The notes under the pieces were generated by a model. The model saw only the letters and a program-made list of their open reading frames with translations, was not told where the DNA came from and searched no databases. Position numbers and translations under genes: made by a program. 64,000 nt of DNA from Gordonia terrae (lineage in GTDB: Bacteria > Actinomycetota > Actinomycetes > Mycobacteriales > Mycobacteriaceae), in assembly GCF_001698225.1 (NCBI RefSeq), contig NZ_CP016594.1, forward strand, positions 3,534,001 through 3,598,000, read 5' to 3'. Below, piece by piece: positions 44,992 through 54,559 of the stretch (the first letter of the stretch is position 1; the number at the start of each line of letters is the position of its first letter).

Positions 44992-46259
44992 TGACCCCCT
45001 CTTCCCTCCGCGAGTACTCCACGCTGGGTGGGAACTTCCCGAGTGTGGTGGTCACCTCCATGGTGGCCACCACCTCGTTGGGTGGGGATCTCGACTCGAC
45101 CTGGAAGAACCTGCTGGCCGGCGAATCGGGCATCCGTGAGCTGACCGACGACTTCATCACCAAGTACAACCTCCCGGTGCGCATCGGCGGTCGTCTGCTC
45201 CAGGATCCCGCCGAAGAGGTCACGCGCATCGAATCCCGGCGGATGGCCTACGTCGAGCGCATCTCCCACGTCATGAGCAAGCGCCTCTGGGCGCAGGCCG
45301 GTGAACCCGACGTCGACAAGGACCGCCTCGCGGTCGTCATCGGCACCGGCCAGGGCGGCGCCGACGCAATGGTCGACGCGGTCCAGGCCATGGAGGGCAC
45401 CGGCAATTACCGCAAGGTCTCCCCCCTCGCCGTCTCGATGGCGATGCCGAACGGACCGGCGGCCGTCGCGGGACTCAACGTCGGCGCACGCGCCGGCGTG
45501 ATCACCCCGGTCTCGGCCTGCTCGTCCGGTGCCGAGGCCATCGCGCACGCCTGGCGCCACATCGTCATGGGTGACGCCGACATGGTCGTCACCGGCGGCG
45601 TCGAGGGACACATCGACGCGGTGCCGATCGCCGCGTTCTCGATGATGCGTGCGATGAGCACGCGCAACGAGGACCCCGCGGCCGCCTCGCGACCGTTCGA
45701 CAAGGATCGCGACGGCTTCGTCTTCGGTGAGGGTTCGGCGATGCTGATCCTCGAACGCGAAGAACACGCTCGAGCACGCGGTGCACACATCCACGCCCGC
45801 CTGCTGGGCACGGGCATCACCTCCGACGGTTTCCACCTGGTCGCTCCCGACCCGAGTGGACAGGGCAACGCGCGGGCCATGACCCGGGCATTGCAGACAG
45901 CCGGTCTGCAGCGCTCCGACATCAGCCACATCAACGCACACGCGACGTCGACCCCCATCGGCGACACCGCCGAGGCAGCGGGCATCCTCGCCGCCATCGG
46001 CCAGCACGCCGCGGTGTACGCGCCAAAGTCCGCCCTCGGACACTCCATCGGTGCCGTCGGCGCGCTCGAATCGGTCCTGACCATCAAGAGCATCGAGGAA
46101 GGCGTCATCCCGCCGACCCTCAACCTCGAGAACCTGGACCCGGAATGCGACATCGACGTCGTGCACGGTGAACCCCGCTACGGGCAGATCGACTACGCGA
46201 TCAACAACTCGTTCGGTTTCGGTGGGCACAACGTGGCGCTCGCCTTCGGTCGCTACTGA
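44991..46259 (+). CDS. kasA: Beta-ketoacyl-ACP synthase, FAS-II (KasA type)
   Basis: Condenses malonyl-AcpM with acyl-AcpM. Catalytic triad: Cys177 in PVSACSSG, His in [11 protein letters not shown] (about residue 313), His in [10 protein letters not shown] (about 348), plus the C-terminal [10 protein letters not shown]. 422 aa. It is followed at once by accD6: no second ketosynthase (kasB) lies in the operon. Translation is coupled to acpM by a 1-bp overlap. Confidence 0.95.
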   Translation: MTPSSLREYSTLGGNFPSVVVTSMVATTSLGGDLDSTWKNLLAGESGIRELTDDFITKYNLPVRIGGRLLQDPAEEVTRIESRRMAYVERISHVMSKRLWAQAGEPDVDKDRLAVVIGTGQGGADAMVDAVQAMEGTGNYRKVSPLAVSMAMPNGPAAVAGLNVGARAGVITPVSACSSGAEAIAHAWRHIVMGDADMVVTGGVEGHIDAVPIAAFSMMRAMSTRNEDPAAASRPFDKDRDGFVFGEGSAMLILEREEHARARGAHIHARLLGTGITSDGFHLVAPDPSGQGNARAMTRALQTAGLQRSDISHINAHATSTPIGDTAEAAGILAAIGQHAAVYAPKSALGHSIGAVGALESVLTIKSIEEGVIPPTLNLENLDPECDIDVVHGEPRYGQIDYAINNSFGFGGHNVALAFGRY

Positions 46260-46296
46260 GCACTCCCGCCACACCCCCGACACCCAGGAGACATCG

Positions 46297-47748
46297 ATGA
46301 CGACCTTGGCTCCCGTTGCCGGCCGCGAAGAAGCTGCCGATCCCCGCGACCCCCTGTTGCGGCTCACCAACTTCTTCGACGAAGGCACGATGTCGCTGCT
46401 CCATCCGCGCGACAAGTCGGGCGTCCAGGCCGCCGTCGGTCTGGTCCACGGGGTCCGAACGGTCTCCTATTGCACCGACGGCACCGTCATGGGCGGCGCC
46501 ATGGGTGTCGTGGGGTGTGCGCACATCGTCAACGCCATCGACACCGCCATCACCGAGCAGGCGCCGGTCATCGGCATCTGGCACTCGGGTGGCGCTCGCC
46601 TCGCCGAGGGTGTCGAGGCGTTGCACGCTGTCGGCCAGGTCTTCGAGGCCATGGTGCGCGCCTCCGGCTACATCCCGCAGATCTCGGTTGTCGTGGGTTT
46701 CGCCGCAGGCGGCGCCGCCTACGGACCGGCCCTGACCGATGTCGTGATCATGGCGCCGGCCGGCCGGGTCTTCGTGACCGGGCCCGACGTCGTCAAGAGC
46801 GTCACCGGCGAAGAGGTCGACATGGAGTCGCTGGGCGGGCCGAACACCCACGGCAAGAAGTCCGGCGTCTGTCACATCGTCGCCGACTCCGAGCCCGACG
46901 CCCTGTGGCGCGCACGGCGTCTCGTGTCGACGTTCACCCAGCAGGGACACTTCGACCGCGAACACGCCCAGGCCGGTGACACCGACCTCAAGGCCCTGCT
47001 GCCCGAGTCGAATCGGCGCGCCTACGACGTCCACCCCGTCGTCGAGCAGTTGCTCGACTCGGGCGTGGCTGCCGACGGCGAGACCGAGATCTCGAGTTTC
47101 GAAGAGCTGCAAGCCAAGTGGGCGCCGAACATCGTCGTCGGTTTCGGTCGCCTGTCCGGCCGCAGCGTAGGCGTCATCGCGAACAACCCGCTGCGCATGG
47201 GCGGTTGCCTCAACTCGGAGAGTGCCGAGAAGGCCTCCCGGTTCGTGCGCCTCTGCGACGCCTTCGGCATCCCGCTCATCGTCATCACCGACGTGCCGGG
47301 CTACCTGCCCGGTGTCGGCCAGGAGTGGAACGGCGTCGTCCGACGCGGCGCCAAGCTCCTCCACGCGTTCGCCGAGTGCTCGGTCCCCCGGGTCACCCTC
47401 GTGACACGAAAGATCTACGGCGGCGCCTACATCGCGATGAACTCGCGCGCGCTCGGCGCCACCGCTGTGTTCGCCTGGCCCGGTTCCGAGGTGGCCGTGA
47501 TGGGCGCCAAGGCCGCGGTGGGCATCCTGCACAAGAAGGCGCTCGCGGCGGCACCCGACGACGAGCGTGAGGCTCTGCACGATCGCCTCGCCGCCGAGCA
47601 CGAGGCGATCGCCGGCGGTGTCGGCCGGGCCCAGTCCATCGGCGTCGTCGACGAGATCATCGACCCGGCGCAGACACGCAGCATCATCGCCGAAGCGCTC
47701 GCGGCCGCACCCGCACGTCGCGGACGCCACAAGAACATCCCCCTCTGA
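46297..47748 (+). CDS. accD6: Acyl/acetyl-CoA carboxylase carboxyltransferase beta subunit
   Basis: Carboxyltransferase that makes malonyl-CoA for fatty- and mycolic-acid synthesis together with a biotinylated AccA subunit encoded elsewhere. Crotonase-type tandem domains: the N-half with GTVMGGAMGVVGCAH and GIWHSGGARLAEGVEAL, FVTGPDVVKSVTGEEV; the C-half with GFGRLSGRSVGVIANNP, ITDVPGYLPG, and YGGAYIAMNSRALGA. 483 aa. CAGGAG precedes ATG 46297. Last gene of the FAS-II operon, followed by a 24-bp stem terminator. Confidence 0.95.
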   Translation: MTTLAPVAGREEAADPRDPLLRLTNFFDEGTMSLLHPRDKSGVQAAVGLVHGVRTVSYCTDGTVMGGAMGVVGCAHIVNAIDTAITEQAPVIGIWHSGGARLAEGVEALHAVGQVFEAMVRASGYIPQISVVVGFAAGGAAYGPALTDVVIMAPAGRVFVTGPDVVKSVTGEEVDMESLGGPNTHGKKSGVCHIVADSEPDALWRARRLVSTFTQQGHFDREHAQAGDTDLKALLPESNRRAYDVHPVVEQLLDSGVAADGETEISSFEELQAKWAPNIVVGFGRLSGRSVGVIANNPLRMGGCLNSESAEKASRFVRLCDAFGIPLIVITDVPGYLPGVGQEWNGVVRRGAKLLHAFAECSVPRVTLVTRKIYGGAYIAMNSRALGATAVFAWPGSEVAVMGAKAAVGILHKKALAAAPDDEREALHDRLAAEHEAIAGGVGRAQSIGVVDEIIDPAQTRSIIAEALAAAPARRGRHKNIPL

Positions 47749-47759
47749 CGCATCGTCGC

Positions 47760-47811
47760 AGACGACGAGAAGTGCCCCGGTCCACGAGGACCGGGGCACT
47801 TCTCGTCGTCT
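47760..47811. terminator. Strong terminator between accD6 and DUF3145
   Basis: Perfect 24-bp stem (47760-47783 with 47788-47811) and 4-nt loop ACGA, between convergent genes. It can act on both strands. Confidence 0.85.
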
Positions 47812-47824
47812 TGTCTGCTCTCCG

Positions 47825-48343
47825 CTAGCCCACCCGCTGCTGCAGCCAGGTCACCTCGGCGCCCGCACCGCCCATGCGGTACTGCTCGAGCGCGTTGTCC
47901 CATGCGGTTCCGAGTGCGCCTTCGAGCTCGCCGGCGAGACCGGCGCTGTCAGGCTGTGATTCGATCATCGAGCGCAACTGGTTCTCGCCGATGATGACGT
48001 CACCGTTGGCGCTCGTGGAGCCGCGCCAGAGGCCGAGACCCGGGACGTAGCAGAACCGTTCGCCGTCGACGCCCTCGCTCGCGTTCTCGGTCACCTCGAA
48101 GCGAAGCGCCGACCACTCACGCAGAGCCGTCACCAGACGTGCCGCGGTGCCGACCGGCCCTGCCCAGTCGACAGTGGCGCGCTGCATGCCCGGCTCGGCA
48201 TCCTGTGCCGACCATTTCAGGTTGGCGCGCGCATTCAGGGTCGACGACAGAGCCCACTCCACATGCGGGCACAGCGCCACCGGCGCCGAGTGGATGTACA
48301 CCACTCCTGTTGTCATGTCCGCAAACTGATTCAGATTGCGCAC
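47825..48343 (-). CDS. DUF3145 family protein
   Basis: 172 aa soluble protein. The family N-terminus is visible (RNLNQFADMTTGVVYIHSAP, then CPHVEWALSSTL). Actinobacteria-specific, function unknown. GTG 48343 is chosen because GGAGG lies 8 nt upstream and the family sequence starts there; in-frame codons up to 48433 add unconserved residues. Confidence 0.85.
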   Translation of the reverse strand: MRNLNQFADMTTGVVYIHSAPVALCPHVEWALSSTLNARANLKWSAQDAEPGMQRATVDWAGPVGTAARLVTALREWSALRFEVTENASEGVDGERFCYVPGLGLWRGSTSANGDVIIGENQLRSMIESQPDSAGLAGELEGALGTAWDNALEQYRMGGAGAEVTWLQQRVG

Positions 48344-48471
48344 CTTGTTCACCTCCGTTGTCGACGAGGAACGTCTTCCCCAACACACCTCGCGACAGCG
48401 GATATCACATTCGTAAGCTCGATTGTGCCCCATGATGCACGTGTTGCGCTAGTTTCTGGTGCGAGAAAAAT

Positions 48472-49290
48472 TCAGTTCTGTGACGAGAGTTCATCAACGA
48501 CACGATCGTTGAACTCGCTCCACAGCGGCTTGGCCCACGCCCCGAAGGCCCGATCGGTCAACACCACGCACGCCGCGTCGAGCGCCGGGTCCACCCAGAG
48601 AAACGTCCCGGCCTGTCCGAAGTGCCCGAACGTGCGCGGAGAATTTCTCGTCCCGGTCCAGTGCGGCGACTTCTCCGAACGGATCTCGAAGCCGATACCC
48701 CAGTCGTTGGGGCGATGCTTGCCGTAGCCCGGTACGAAACCGTCGAGCCCGGGAAACTGCACCGACGTCACGGCCGAGAACGTCTCCGGAGCCAGCAGAC
48801 GGGCGTTCATGAGCTCCCCGGCGAATGCGCTCAGATCCGCGACGCTCGACCGGGCCGCGTGCCCGGCCGAGCCCTGCAGAGTCGTCGACGACATCCCCAG
48901 CGGCGCGCACACGGCTTCCGAGAGGTATCGGTCGAACTGTATGCCGGTGGCCTCGGCCACCGCGTCTGCGGCGACCTCGAAGCCCGAACTCGAGTAGATC
49001 CGCTGCTCCCCTGCCGGCGCCTGGACCTCATGGGTGTCGTAGGCGAGACCGGAGGCGTGTGACAGGAGATGGGCGAGCGTGGACCCGGGCGGGCCGACGG
49101 GATCGTCGAGCTCGACGGCCCCCTCCTCGACGGCCACGAGAACCGCGTAGGCCACCAGCGGCTTGGTGACCGAGGCGAGTTCGTAGACACGACCGGGGTC
49201 GCCGAACTGCTCGGCGACCCCGTCGCGGGTGATGATCGCCGCCGACACGTGGTCGACGGGCCATTCCGTCAGAGAATCAAGGACAGACAC
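48472..49290 (-). CDS. Serine hydrolase, class C beta-lactamase/esterase family
   Basis: 272 aa. The SxxK motif is SVTK with Ser40 and Lys43; the second motif YSS lies in QRIYSSSGF (about residue 98); a HFGQAGTF block at about 225 replaces the KTG motif. No signal peptide, so it is probably cytoplasmic: an esterase or D-aminopeptidase-like enzyme rather than a beta-lactamase. Short for the family. GTG start with TAACGT (49299-49304) 8 nt upstream. Confidence 0.8.
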   Translation of the reverse strand: MSVLDSLTEWPVDHVSAAIITRDGVAEQFGDPGRVYELASVTKPLVAYAVLVAVEEGAVELDDPVGPPGSTLAHLLSHASGLAYDTHEVQAPAGEQRIYSSSGFEVAADAVAEATGIQFDRYLSEAVCAPLGMSSTTLQGSAGHAARSSVADLSAFAGELMNARLLAPETFSAVTSVQFPGLDGFVPGYGKHRPNDWGIGFEIRSEKSPHWTGTRNSPRTFGHFGQAGTFLWVDPALDAACVVLTDRAFGAWAKPLWSEFNDRVVDELSSQN

Positions 49291-49313
49291 ATCGGGTCAC
49301 GTTACCCGGGTGC

Positions 49314-50444
49314 TCACCAGTCCTCTTCGGTGTAGCGGATGACACCGCGGATGTTCTTGCCGTCCAACATGTCCTGGTAACCCTCGTTGATCTGGTCCAG
49401 GCGGTACTGCCGGGTGATCATGTCGGCGATGTTGAGCTTCCCGATCTTGTACATCGACAGCAGCTGCGGGATGTCGAGCTTCGGGTTGGCACCACCGAAG
49501 ATGGACCCCTGCAGGTTCTTCTGCAGCAGGGTCAGCATCGCGAGGTTGAGGTTCACGTCGCTCTCGAGCATGTTGCCCATACCCGTCAGCACACAGGTGC
49601 CACCCTTGGCGGTGATCCCCATCCACAGGTCGACATCCTTGCCGTGGACCTCGCCGACGGTGACGATCACCTTCTGGCACATGCCGCCGTGCGTGGTCTC
49701 CGCGATGGCCATGGCGGCCTCCTCGACCGACGCGAACGCCGCCGTGGCCCCGAACTTGAGCGCCTGCTCGCGCTTCCACTCGACCGGGTCGATCGCGAAC
49801 AGGTTGCGGGCGCCGGAGATCACCGCGCCCTGGAGCGCCGCGGTACCGACGCCGCCGACACCGACGATGGCGACATCTTCACCCGGCCGGACGTCGCCGC
49901 TGCGGGTCGACGAGCCGTAACCGGTGGGGATGCCGCACCCACACAGTGCGGCGACCTCGAACGGGATGTCCTTGTCGATCTTCACCGCCGACGCCTCGTG
50001 CACCACCATGTAGGGCGAGAACGTACCGAGCAGCGTCATCGGGTAGACGTTCTCGCCGTCCGCGGTGTGGATGCGGAAGGTGTTGTCCGAGACGGCTTCG
50101 CCCTGCAGCAGCATGGCGCCGAAGTCGCACAGGTTGGCCATGCCCGACTGACACGACGGACACTTGCCGCACGACGGGATGAACGACAGCACGACGTGGT
50201 CGCCGACCTCGAAGTCGGTGACCCCCTCGCCGATTTCGGCGACGACGCCGGCACCCTCGTGGCCACCCAGGATCGGGAACCCGGCCATCGGGATGCCACC
50301 GGTCATCAGGTGATGATCGGAGTGGCACATGCCCGCGGCTTCCATCTTGATCTTGATCTCGTGGGCCTTGGGATCGCCGATCTCGATCTCTTCGATCGCC
50401 CACGGCTTGTTGTGCTCCCGCAGCAGCGCACCTTTTGTCTTCAC
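49314..50444 (-). CDS. NDMA-dependent (nicotinoprotein) alcohol dehydrogenase
   Basis: 376 aa zinc-dependent medium-chain dehydrogenase. Catalytic Zn ligands: Cys40 in GMCHSD, His in GGHEGAG, and Cys in CGCGIPTGYG. The structural zinc site is CGKCPSCQSGMANLC. Rossmann motif VGVGGVGTAALQGA near residue 196. In this family NAD(H) stays bound and electrons pass to another acceptor (N,N-dimethyl-4-nitrosoaniline in vitro; mycofactocin is the natural partner in mycobacteria). No mycofactocin genes lie in the window. Confidence 0.92.
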   Translation of the reverse strand: MKTKGALLREHNKPWAIEEIEIGDPKAHEIKIKMEAAGMCHSDHHLMTGGIPMAGFPILGGHEGAGVVAEIGEGVTDFEVGDHVVLSFIPSCGKCPSCQSGMANLCDFGAMLLQGEAVSDNTFRIHTADGENVYPMTLLGTFSPYMVVHEASAVKIDKDIPFEVAALCGCGIPTGYGSSTRSGDVRPGEDVAIVGVGGVGTAALQGAVISGARNLFAIDPVEWKREQALKFGATAAFASVEEAAMAIAETTHGGMCQKVIVTVGEVHGKDVDLWMGITAKGGTCVLTGMGNMLESDVNLNLAMLTLLQKNLQGSIFGGANPKLDIPQLLSMYKIGKLNIADMITRQYRLDQINEGYQDMLDGKNIRGVIRYTEEDW

Positions 50445-50616
50445 TGAACTCCTCCGTTCGAACCCGGCGACGTCTCACACCGGGAGGACCTACTCACTCC
50501 GACGGTTGCCGCCATGACGTGACAGTAGTCACTCAACCACAAAATTGGAACGTGTTCTAGTGGGTGTTTCTTGCTCCCGTGAATGTCCGACGCGTCGCGC
50601 ACCGACCAGCACACAA

Positions 50617-50648
50617 CGACCTGGGCGCGAGTGCTCGCGCCCAGGTCG
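50617..50648 (-). terminator. Hairpin terminator downstream of the acyl-CoA ligase gene
   Basis: Perfect 15-bp stem, CGACCTGGGCGCGAG (50617-50631) with CTCGCGCCCAGGTCG (50634-50648), 26 bp past the stop codon. The 230-bp gap to the dehydrogenase start holds nothing else recognisable. Confidence 0.7.
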
Positions 50649-50674
50649 GAGGGTGTTGCCGTCGGGAAGACGCG

Positions 50675-52279
50675 TCAGTCGGCCAGGCCGGCGTCCTTGC
50701 TGCCGTAGCTCTGGCGAAGAGTCGGCTTGACGACCTTGCCACCGGCGTTGCGCGGCAGTTCGTCGACGATGACGAGGTCCTTCGGGTGCTTGAAGCGCGC
50801 GAGGTTCTCGTTGAGGTACGGCTCGAGGTCGGCGAGGGTCAGATCCTCCACACCTTCGGCGAGAACGACGACCGCGACGGGCACCTCGCCCCACTTCTCG
50901 TGTGCGCGACCGATGATCGCCGCCTCGGTGATGCTCGGGTGACCGAAGAGCGCGTTCTCCACCTCGGCGCAGTAGATGTTCTCGCCACCCGAGATGATCA
51001 TGTCCTTGGCGCGGTCGACGACATAGAGGAAGCCCTCCTCGTCCGCGCGGACCAGGTCGCCGGAGTGGAACCAGCCACCCGCGAACGCATCCGCCGTGCC
51101 CTGCTCGTTCTGCCAGTACCCCTTCATCATGTTCGGGCCCCGGTAGACGATCTCGCCGACCTCACCCTGCGCGACGTCGTTCCCCTCGGGATCGACGATG
51201 CGCGCGGTGACCGCGGGGACGACCTTGCCGATGGAGCCGATCTTGCGCAGGGCGTCCTTGCCCTCGAGCACACAGGTGATGGGCGACATCTCGCTCTGCC
51301 CGAAGACGGCGACGTTCAGGGCGTCGGGGAAGGTCTCGTTCATCGCATTCAGGACGGTGTCCGACGCCGGGGCGGCACCCCAGCTGATCACCCGGAGCTT
51401 GAGGTCGCGCGGTTTGGCCTGCTGCGCGGCGCAGACGGCCTGCCACTGCGCGGGTACCAGGAAGATCGAGGTGGTGCCCTCTTTCTCGATGGTGTCGAGC
51501 ATGTCGTTGGGGTCGAACGCACCGAGCGGATGGATCACCGAGAGCGCACCCATGTAGAACAGCGGCGCCATCGCGCCGAGGCCGGCGATGTGGAACATGG
51601 GCGCGACGCAGGAGCCGATGTCGTCGGACCGCGTCTGCAGAGCCTGCAGACAGGTGACGGCCTGCGCCTGCATGTTCGTGTGGGTGAGCATGGCGCCCTT
51701 GGGCTTTCCGGTCGTGCCCGAGGTGTACATGATCAGCGCGACGGTCTCCTCGGGAACGTCGATCTCCTCGAGATCCGAGGAGTCCTCGGCAACGAGCGAC
51801 TCGTAGTCGAGGTGGTTCTCCTTGTCCGACCCACCGACCACGATGGTGTGCTCGATCGCGCCGGTGGAGGCGGCCGCGGCGTCGGCCAGCGGTGCCAGCA
51901 GGGTCTCGGTGACGATCACCTTGGCACCGCTGTCGTCGACGAGGAAGGCGACCTCGGCCGGGCTCATCCGGATGTTCACCGGCACCGGGATGGCGCCGAT
52001 CAGGTTGGCGCCGAGGACCGCTTCGACGTACTCCGAACGATTGAGCAGGACGATCAGGACGCGATCGCCGAACTGCACACCGCGCCGGCTCAGTGCGGCG
52101 GCGAAGGCCCGGCTGCGCTCGTCGAGTTCCTTCCAGGTGGTGACATTGCCCAAGAACTTCAGGGCCGGCTTGTCCGGGGTCATGAAGGCGTGCCGGCGGA
52201 TCTGGTTGTTCCAGTGGTTGCGGCGCGAGCGCAGTGGCTCGGTGGCCAGGTCGCTGAAGGTGTCGACGGTCGCGGTCAT
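50675..52279 (-). CDS. Fatty acyl-CoA/AMP ligase (FadD5-like)
   Basis: 534 aa. Activates a carboxylic acid via acyl-adenylate to the CoA thioester. Motifs: P-loop YTSGTTGKPKGAM (about residue 185), a Trp-Gly-Ala-Ala-Pro acyl-site block, GFLYVVDRAKDMIISGGENI (the hinge), and the C-terminal catalytic Lys in PRNAGGKVVKPTLR. GAGGAG lies 9 nt before ATG 52279. Downstream of an enoyl-CoA hydratase in the same direction (79-bp gap), consistent with a beta-oxidation operon. Substrate not predictable. Confidence 0.9.
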   Translation of the reverse strand: MTATVDTFSDLATEPLRSRRNHWNNQIRRHAFMTPDKPALKFLGNVTTWKELDERSRAFAAALSRRGVQFGDRVLIVLLNRSEYVEAVLGANLIGAIPVPVNIRMSPAEVAFLVDDSGAKVIVTETLLAPLADAAAASTGAIEHTIVVGGSDKENHLDYESLVAEDSSDLEEIDVPEETVALIMYTSGTTGKPKGAMLTHTNMQAQAVTCLQALQTRSDDIGSCVAPMFHIAGLGAMAPLFYMGALSVIHPLGAFDPNDMLDTIEKEGTTSIFLVPAQWQAVCAAQQAKPRDLKLRVISWGAAPASDTVLNAMNETFPDALNVAVFGQSEMSPITCVLEGKDALRKIGSIGKVVPAVTARIVDPEGNDVAQGEVGEIVYRGPNMMKGYWQNEQGTADAFAGGWFHSGDLVRADEEGFLYVVDRAKDMIISGGENIYCAEVENALFGHPSITEAAIIGRAHEKWGEVPVAVVVLAEGVEDLTLADLEPYLNENLARFKHPKDLVIVDELPRNAGGKVVKPTLRQSYGSKDAGLAD

Positions 52280-52358
52280 ACGATCGGTCTCCTCGTTGTC
52301 TTTCTGATGGTGGGGTCGGGAACGGTTGTGGTGCAGTGCGTCCGGTGCGACGCAGCGC

Positions 52359-53165
52359 TCACTTGGAGGCGCCGGCGAACGCGGTGATCGCCGCCTGGAA
52401 CTCCGGGGACTGGAGCAGTTCGGTCTGGCCGTCGAGTTCTCGCTCGATCGCGGCGTCGAACCCGGCCATCGTGTGGGCATCGAGCGCGGCTTTCGTGAGC
52501 CGTAGCGCGGCGGGGCTCTTGCTCGCAAGCTTGTGCGCCACCGTGCCGACCACCTCGTCGAGCGCGGCGCGGTCGTCGACGACCCCGTTGACGAGTCCGG
52601 CGTCGAGAGCCTCCGACGCTCGGAGCTTCTCGCCGAGCAGCGCCAACTCGTTGGCACGTACTCGACCGACCGCCGTGGCGAACGACATCGACGCGGCGCC
52701 GTCGGGCATCAGACCGATGTTGACGAAGGCGAGCAGGAAGTACGACCGTGCCGTCGTGTAGATGAGATCGGCACCGAGCGCGAGCGATGCGCCGATTCCG
52801 GCGGCTGCGCCGTCGACGGAGGCGATCACCGGGACCGGGACCGATCGCACGGCGCGCAGGAGATCGGAGCCCCCGGAGATGATCTGCCGGGCCTGGTCGC
52901 GGGTGAACCCGGACGCGCCGCCCTCGGTCGACCTCTCGGCGAAGCCCCGGACGTCGGCACCGGCGCTGAAACTGCCGCCCGCGCCGTCGATCACGACCAC
53001 GCGGACGTCGTCCCGAGACGACCACTCCGCCAACGTGTCCTCGATCGCCTGATGTGCCACGCCGTCGAGGGCGTTCATCCGTTCGGGTCGCGAGATCGTC
53101 AGCCGCCCGATCCCGGAATCGTCCACGGACGTCACCACTCCGCCGTGCGTGCTCTCGTCGCTCAC
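52359..53165 (-). CDS. Enoyl-CoA hydratase/isomerase family protein
   Basis: 268 aa crotonase fold. Oxyanion-hole blocks GGSFSAGADVRGF and VDGAAAGIGASLALGADL (about residues 60-115), and NIGLMPDGAASM. The first catalytic Glu position of classical hydratases is replaced (AAGIGASLALG), while Asp in MPDGAASM stands where many isomerases carry Glu or Asp, so isomerase-like activity is possible. Start GTG 53165 after GAGAGG; an upstream codon would add 15 residues. Operon with the acyl-CoA ligase and divergent from the TetR gene. Confidence 0.85.
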   Translation of the reverse strand: MSDESTHGGVVTSVDDSGIGRLTISRPERMNALDGVAHQAIEDTLAEWSSRDDVRVVVIDGAGGSFSAGADVRGFAERSTEGGASGFTRDQARQIISGGSDLLRAVRSVPVPVIASVDGAAAGIGASLALGADLIYTTARSYFLLAFVNIGLMPDGAASMSFATAVGRVRANELALLGEKLRASEALDAGLVNGVVDDRAALDEVVGTVAHKLASKSPAALRLTKAALDAHTMAGFDAAIERELDGQTELLQSPEFQAAITAFAGASK

Positions 53166-53365
53166 TACCTCTCCCCACTCATGCCGGTTTCGATAGACAC
53201 AGCTCCCCACATCTGTGCCATCGCTAAGATTACTATCACAGTGCGACGCAGATCACGAGAATTCTCGTTAACTTATCAGCTGCGCTTGAGCGCTTCTACT
53301 GCTGTTTTGGTCCGAGCGGCCGAAATGTGTCACGAGAACGTGGTCTCCGGTTAGGCTGTGTCGTC

Positions 53366-54553
53366 ATGACCGCCCGCCCGCAGACGTCGCGTCCCGAATC
53401 GGACGCCCGGCGTCGCCGTCCAGCCGATCGGCGACGCATGATCGTCGACTCTGCGGCGAAGGCGTTCAGCGACGGCGGATATCACGCGGTGCGTCTCGAC
53501 GACATCGCCGAGGCCGTCGGCATCTCCACGCCTGCGCTGTACCGGCACTTCCCGAACAAATACGCACTGTTCGCCGAGACCACCGCCGAACTCGCCACCG
53601 GTCTGCGCGACGTCCTCGACACCGTTCCCGAGGGGACGCCGGAGGAGTTGCACGCGCTCCTCGAGGCGATCACCGCCACGTCGTTCGACAACCGGCGCCG
53701 CGGGGGGCTGTATCGCTGGGAATCGCGGTATCTCGAACCGGCCGACGCCGCGATCGTCCGCGACGTCGTCGTCCATCAGCACCGACGCGTACGCGCGGCC
53801 GCCCGTCGGCTGCGGCCGTCGCTCGGCGAGGTCGACGCCAACCTCATGGCGGCCGCGATGATCAGCGTCGCGGCGAGTCCGACGACGCACCGCGCCGCAT
53901 TGCCGGCCCGCGACGCGACGGCACTGATGAGCTGCGCCGCGGCCGGCCTGCTCGACGTCGACCTCCCCGAGTCCACCGAACCGGAGCCGCCGACGGTCGC
54001 CGGCCTCGCGCCCGCAGCCAAGCGCGAGGTCATCCTCACCGAGGCGATCGAACTCTTCGCCGCTCGCGGGTTCCGGGACGTGACGATCGAGGACATCGCG
54101 CATGCGGCCGAGTTGCCCGCTTCGGGTGTGTATCGCTACTTCCCCAGCAAGGTCGCAATCCTCGAGGCATCGTTCTGGCGCGCCACCGACCGGGTCACGT
54201 CGGCGATCGCCGACGCCCTCGCCGCGTCGACGACGCCCCGGGAGGCGATCGTCGCAATCCTCGCCGCCTACATCCGGTTGAGTTCCAGCACAACAGATCT
54301 GATCGCGATCTACGAAACCGAGATCGGGCACACGACCCCGGAGGTACGCGCGGAACTCCGCAACCAGCAGCGGATCACCGTCGACGAGTTCGCCACCTGG
54401 CTCACCCGCGACCGCGACGAACTGTCGCTCTCCCAGGCCCGGTTCCTCGTGCATGCGGCGCTCAACGTGGTCACCGACCTGTCCCGCCAGTCCCCACCGC
54501 CCTCACCGGAGCGGATCGAGGCACTCGCGATGCGCATCCTGCTGCACGGCTGA
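53366..54553 (+). CDS. Double TetR-type regulator
   Basis: 395 aa with two complete TetR N-terminal helix-turn-helix units: residues about 20-70 (YHAVRLDDIAEAVGISTPALYRHF) and about 222-270 (FRDVTIEDIAHAAELPASGVYRYF). Each is followed by a helical ligand-type domain. Such tandem TetR proteins occur in actinobacteria, often near fatty-acid or acyl-CoA genes. It is divergent from the ECH/FadD operon, the likely target. TAGGCT at 53352-53357 lies 8 nt before the ATG. Confidence 0.88.
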   Translation: MTARPQTSRPESDARRRRPADRRRMIVDSAAKAFSDGGYHAVRLDDIAEAVGISTPALYRHFPNKYALFAETTAELATGLRDVLDTVPEGTPEELHALLEAITATSFDNRRRGGLYRWESRYLEPADAAIVRDVVVHQHRRVRAAARRLRPSLGEVDANLMAAAMISVAASPTTHRAALPARDATALMSCAAAGLLDVDLPESTEPEPPTVAGLAPAAKREVILTEAIELFAARGFRDVTIEDIAHAAELPASGVYRYFPSKVAILEASFWRATDRVTSAIADALAASTTPREAIVAILAAYIRLSSSTTDLIAIYETEIGHTTPEVRAELRNQQRITVDEFATWLTRDRDELSLSQARFLVHAALNVVTDLSRQSPPPSPERIEALAMRILLHG

Positions 54554-54559
54554 GCTCCC

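Noticed and set aside
44913..47799. Two open frames of about 500 codons antisense to kasA and accD6
   Set aside because: Both real genes carry catalytic motifs; the antisense products show none.
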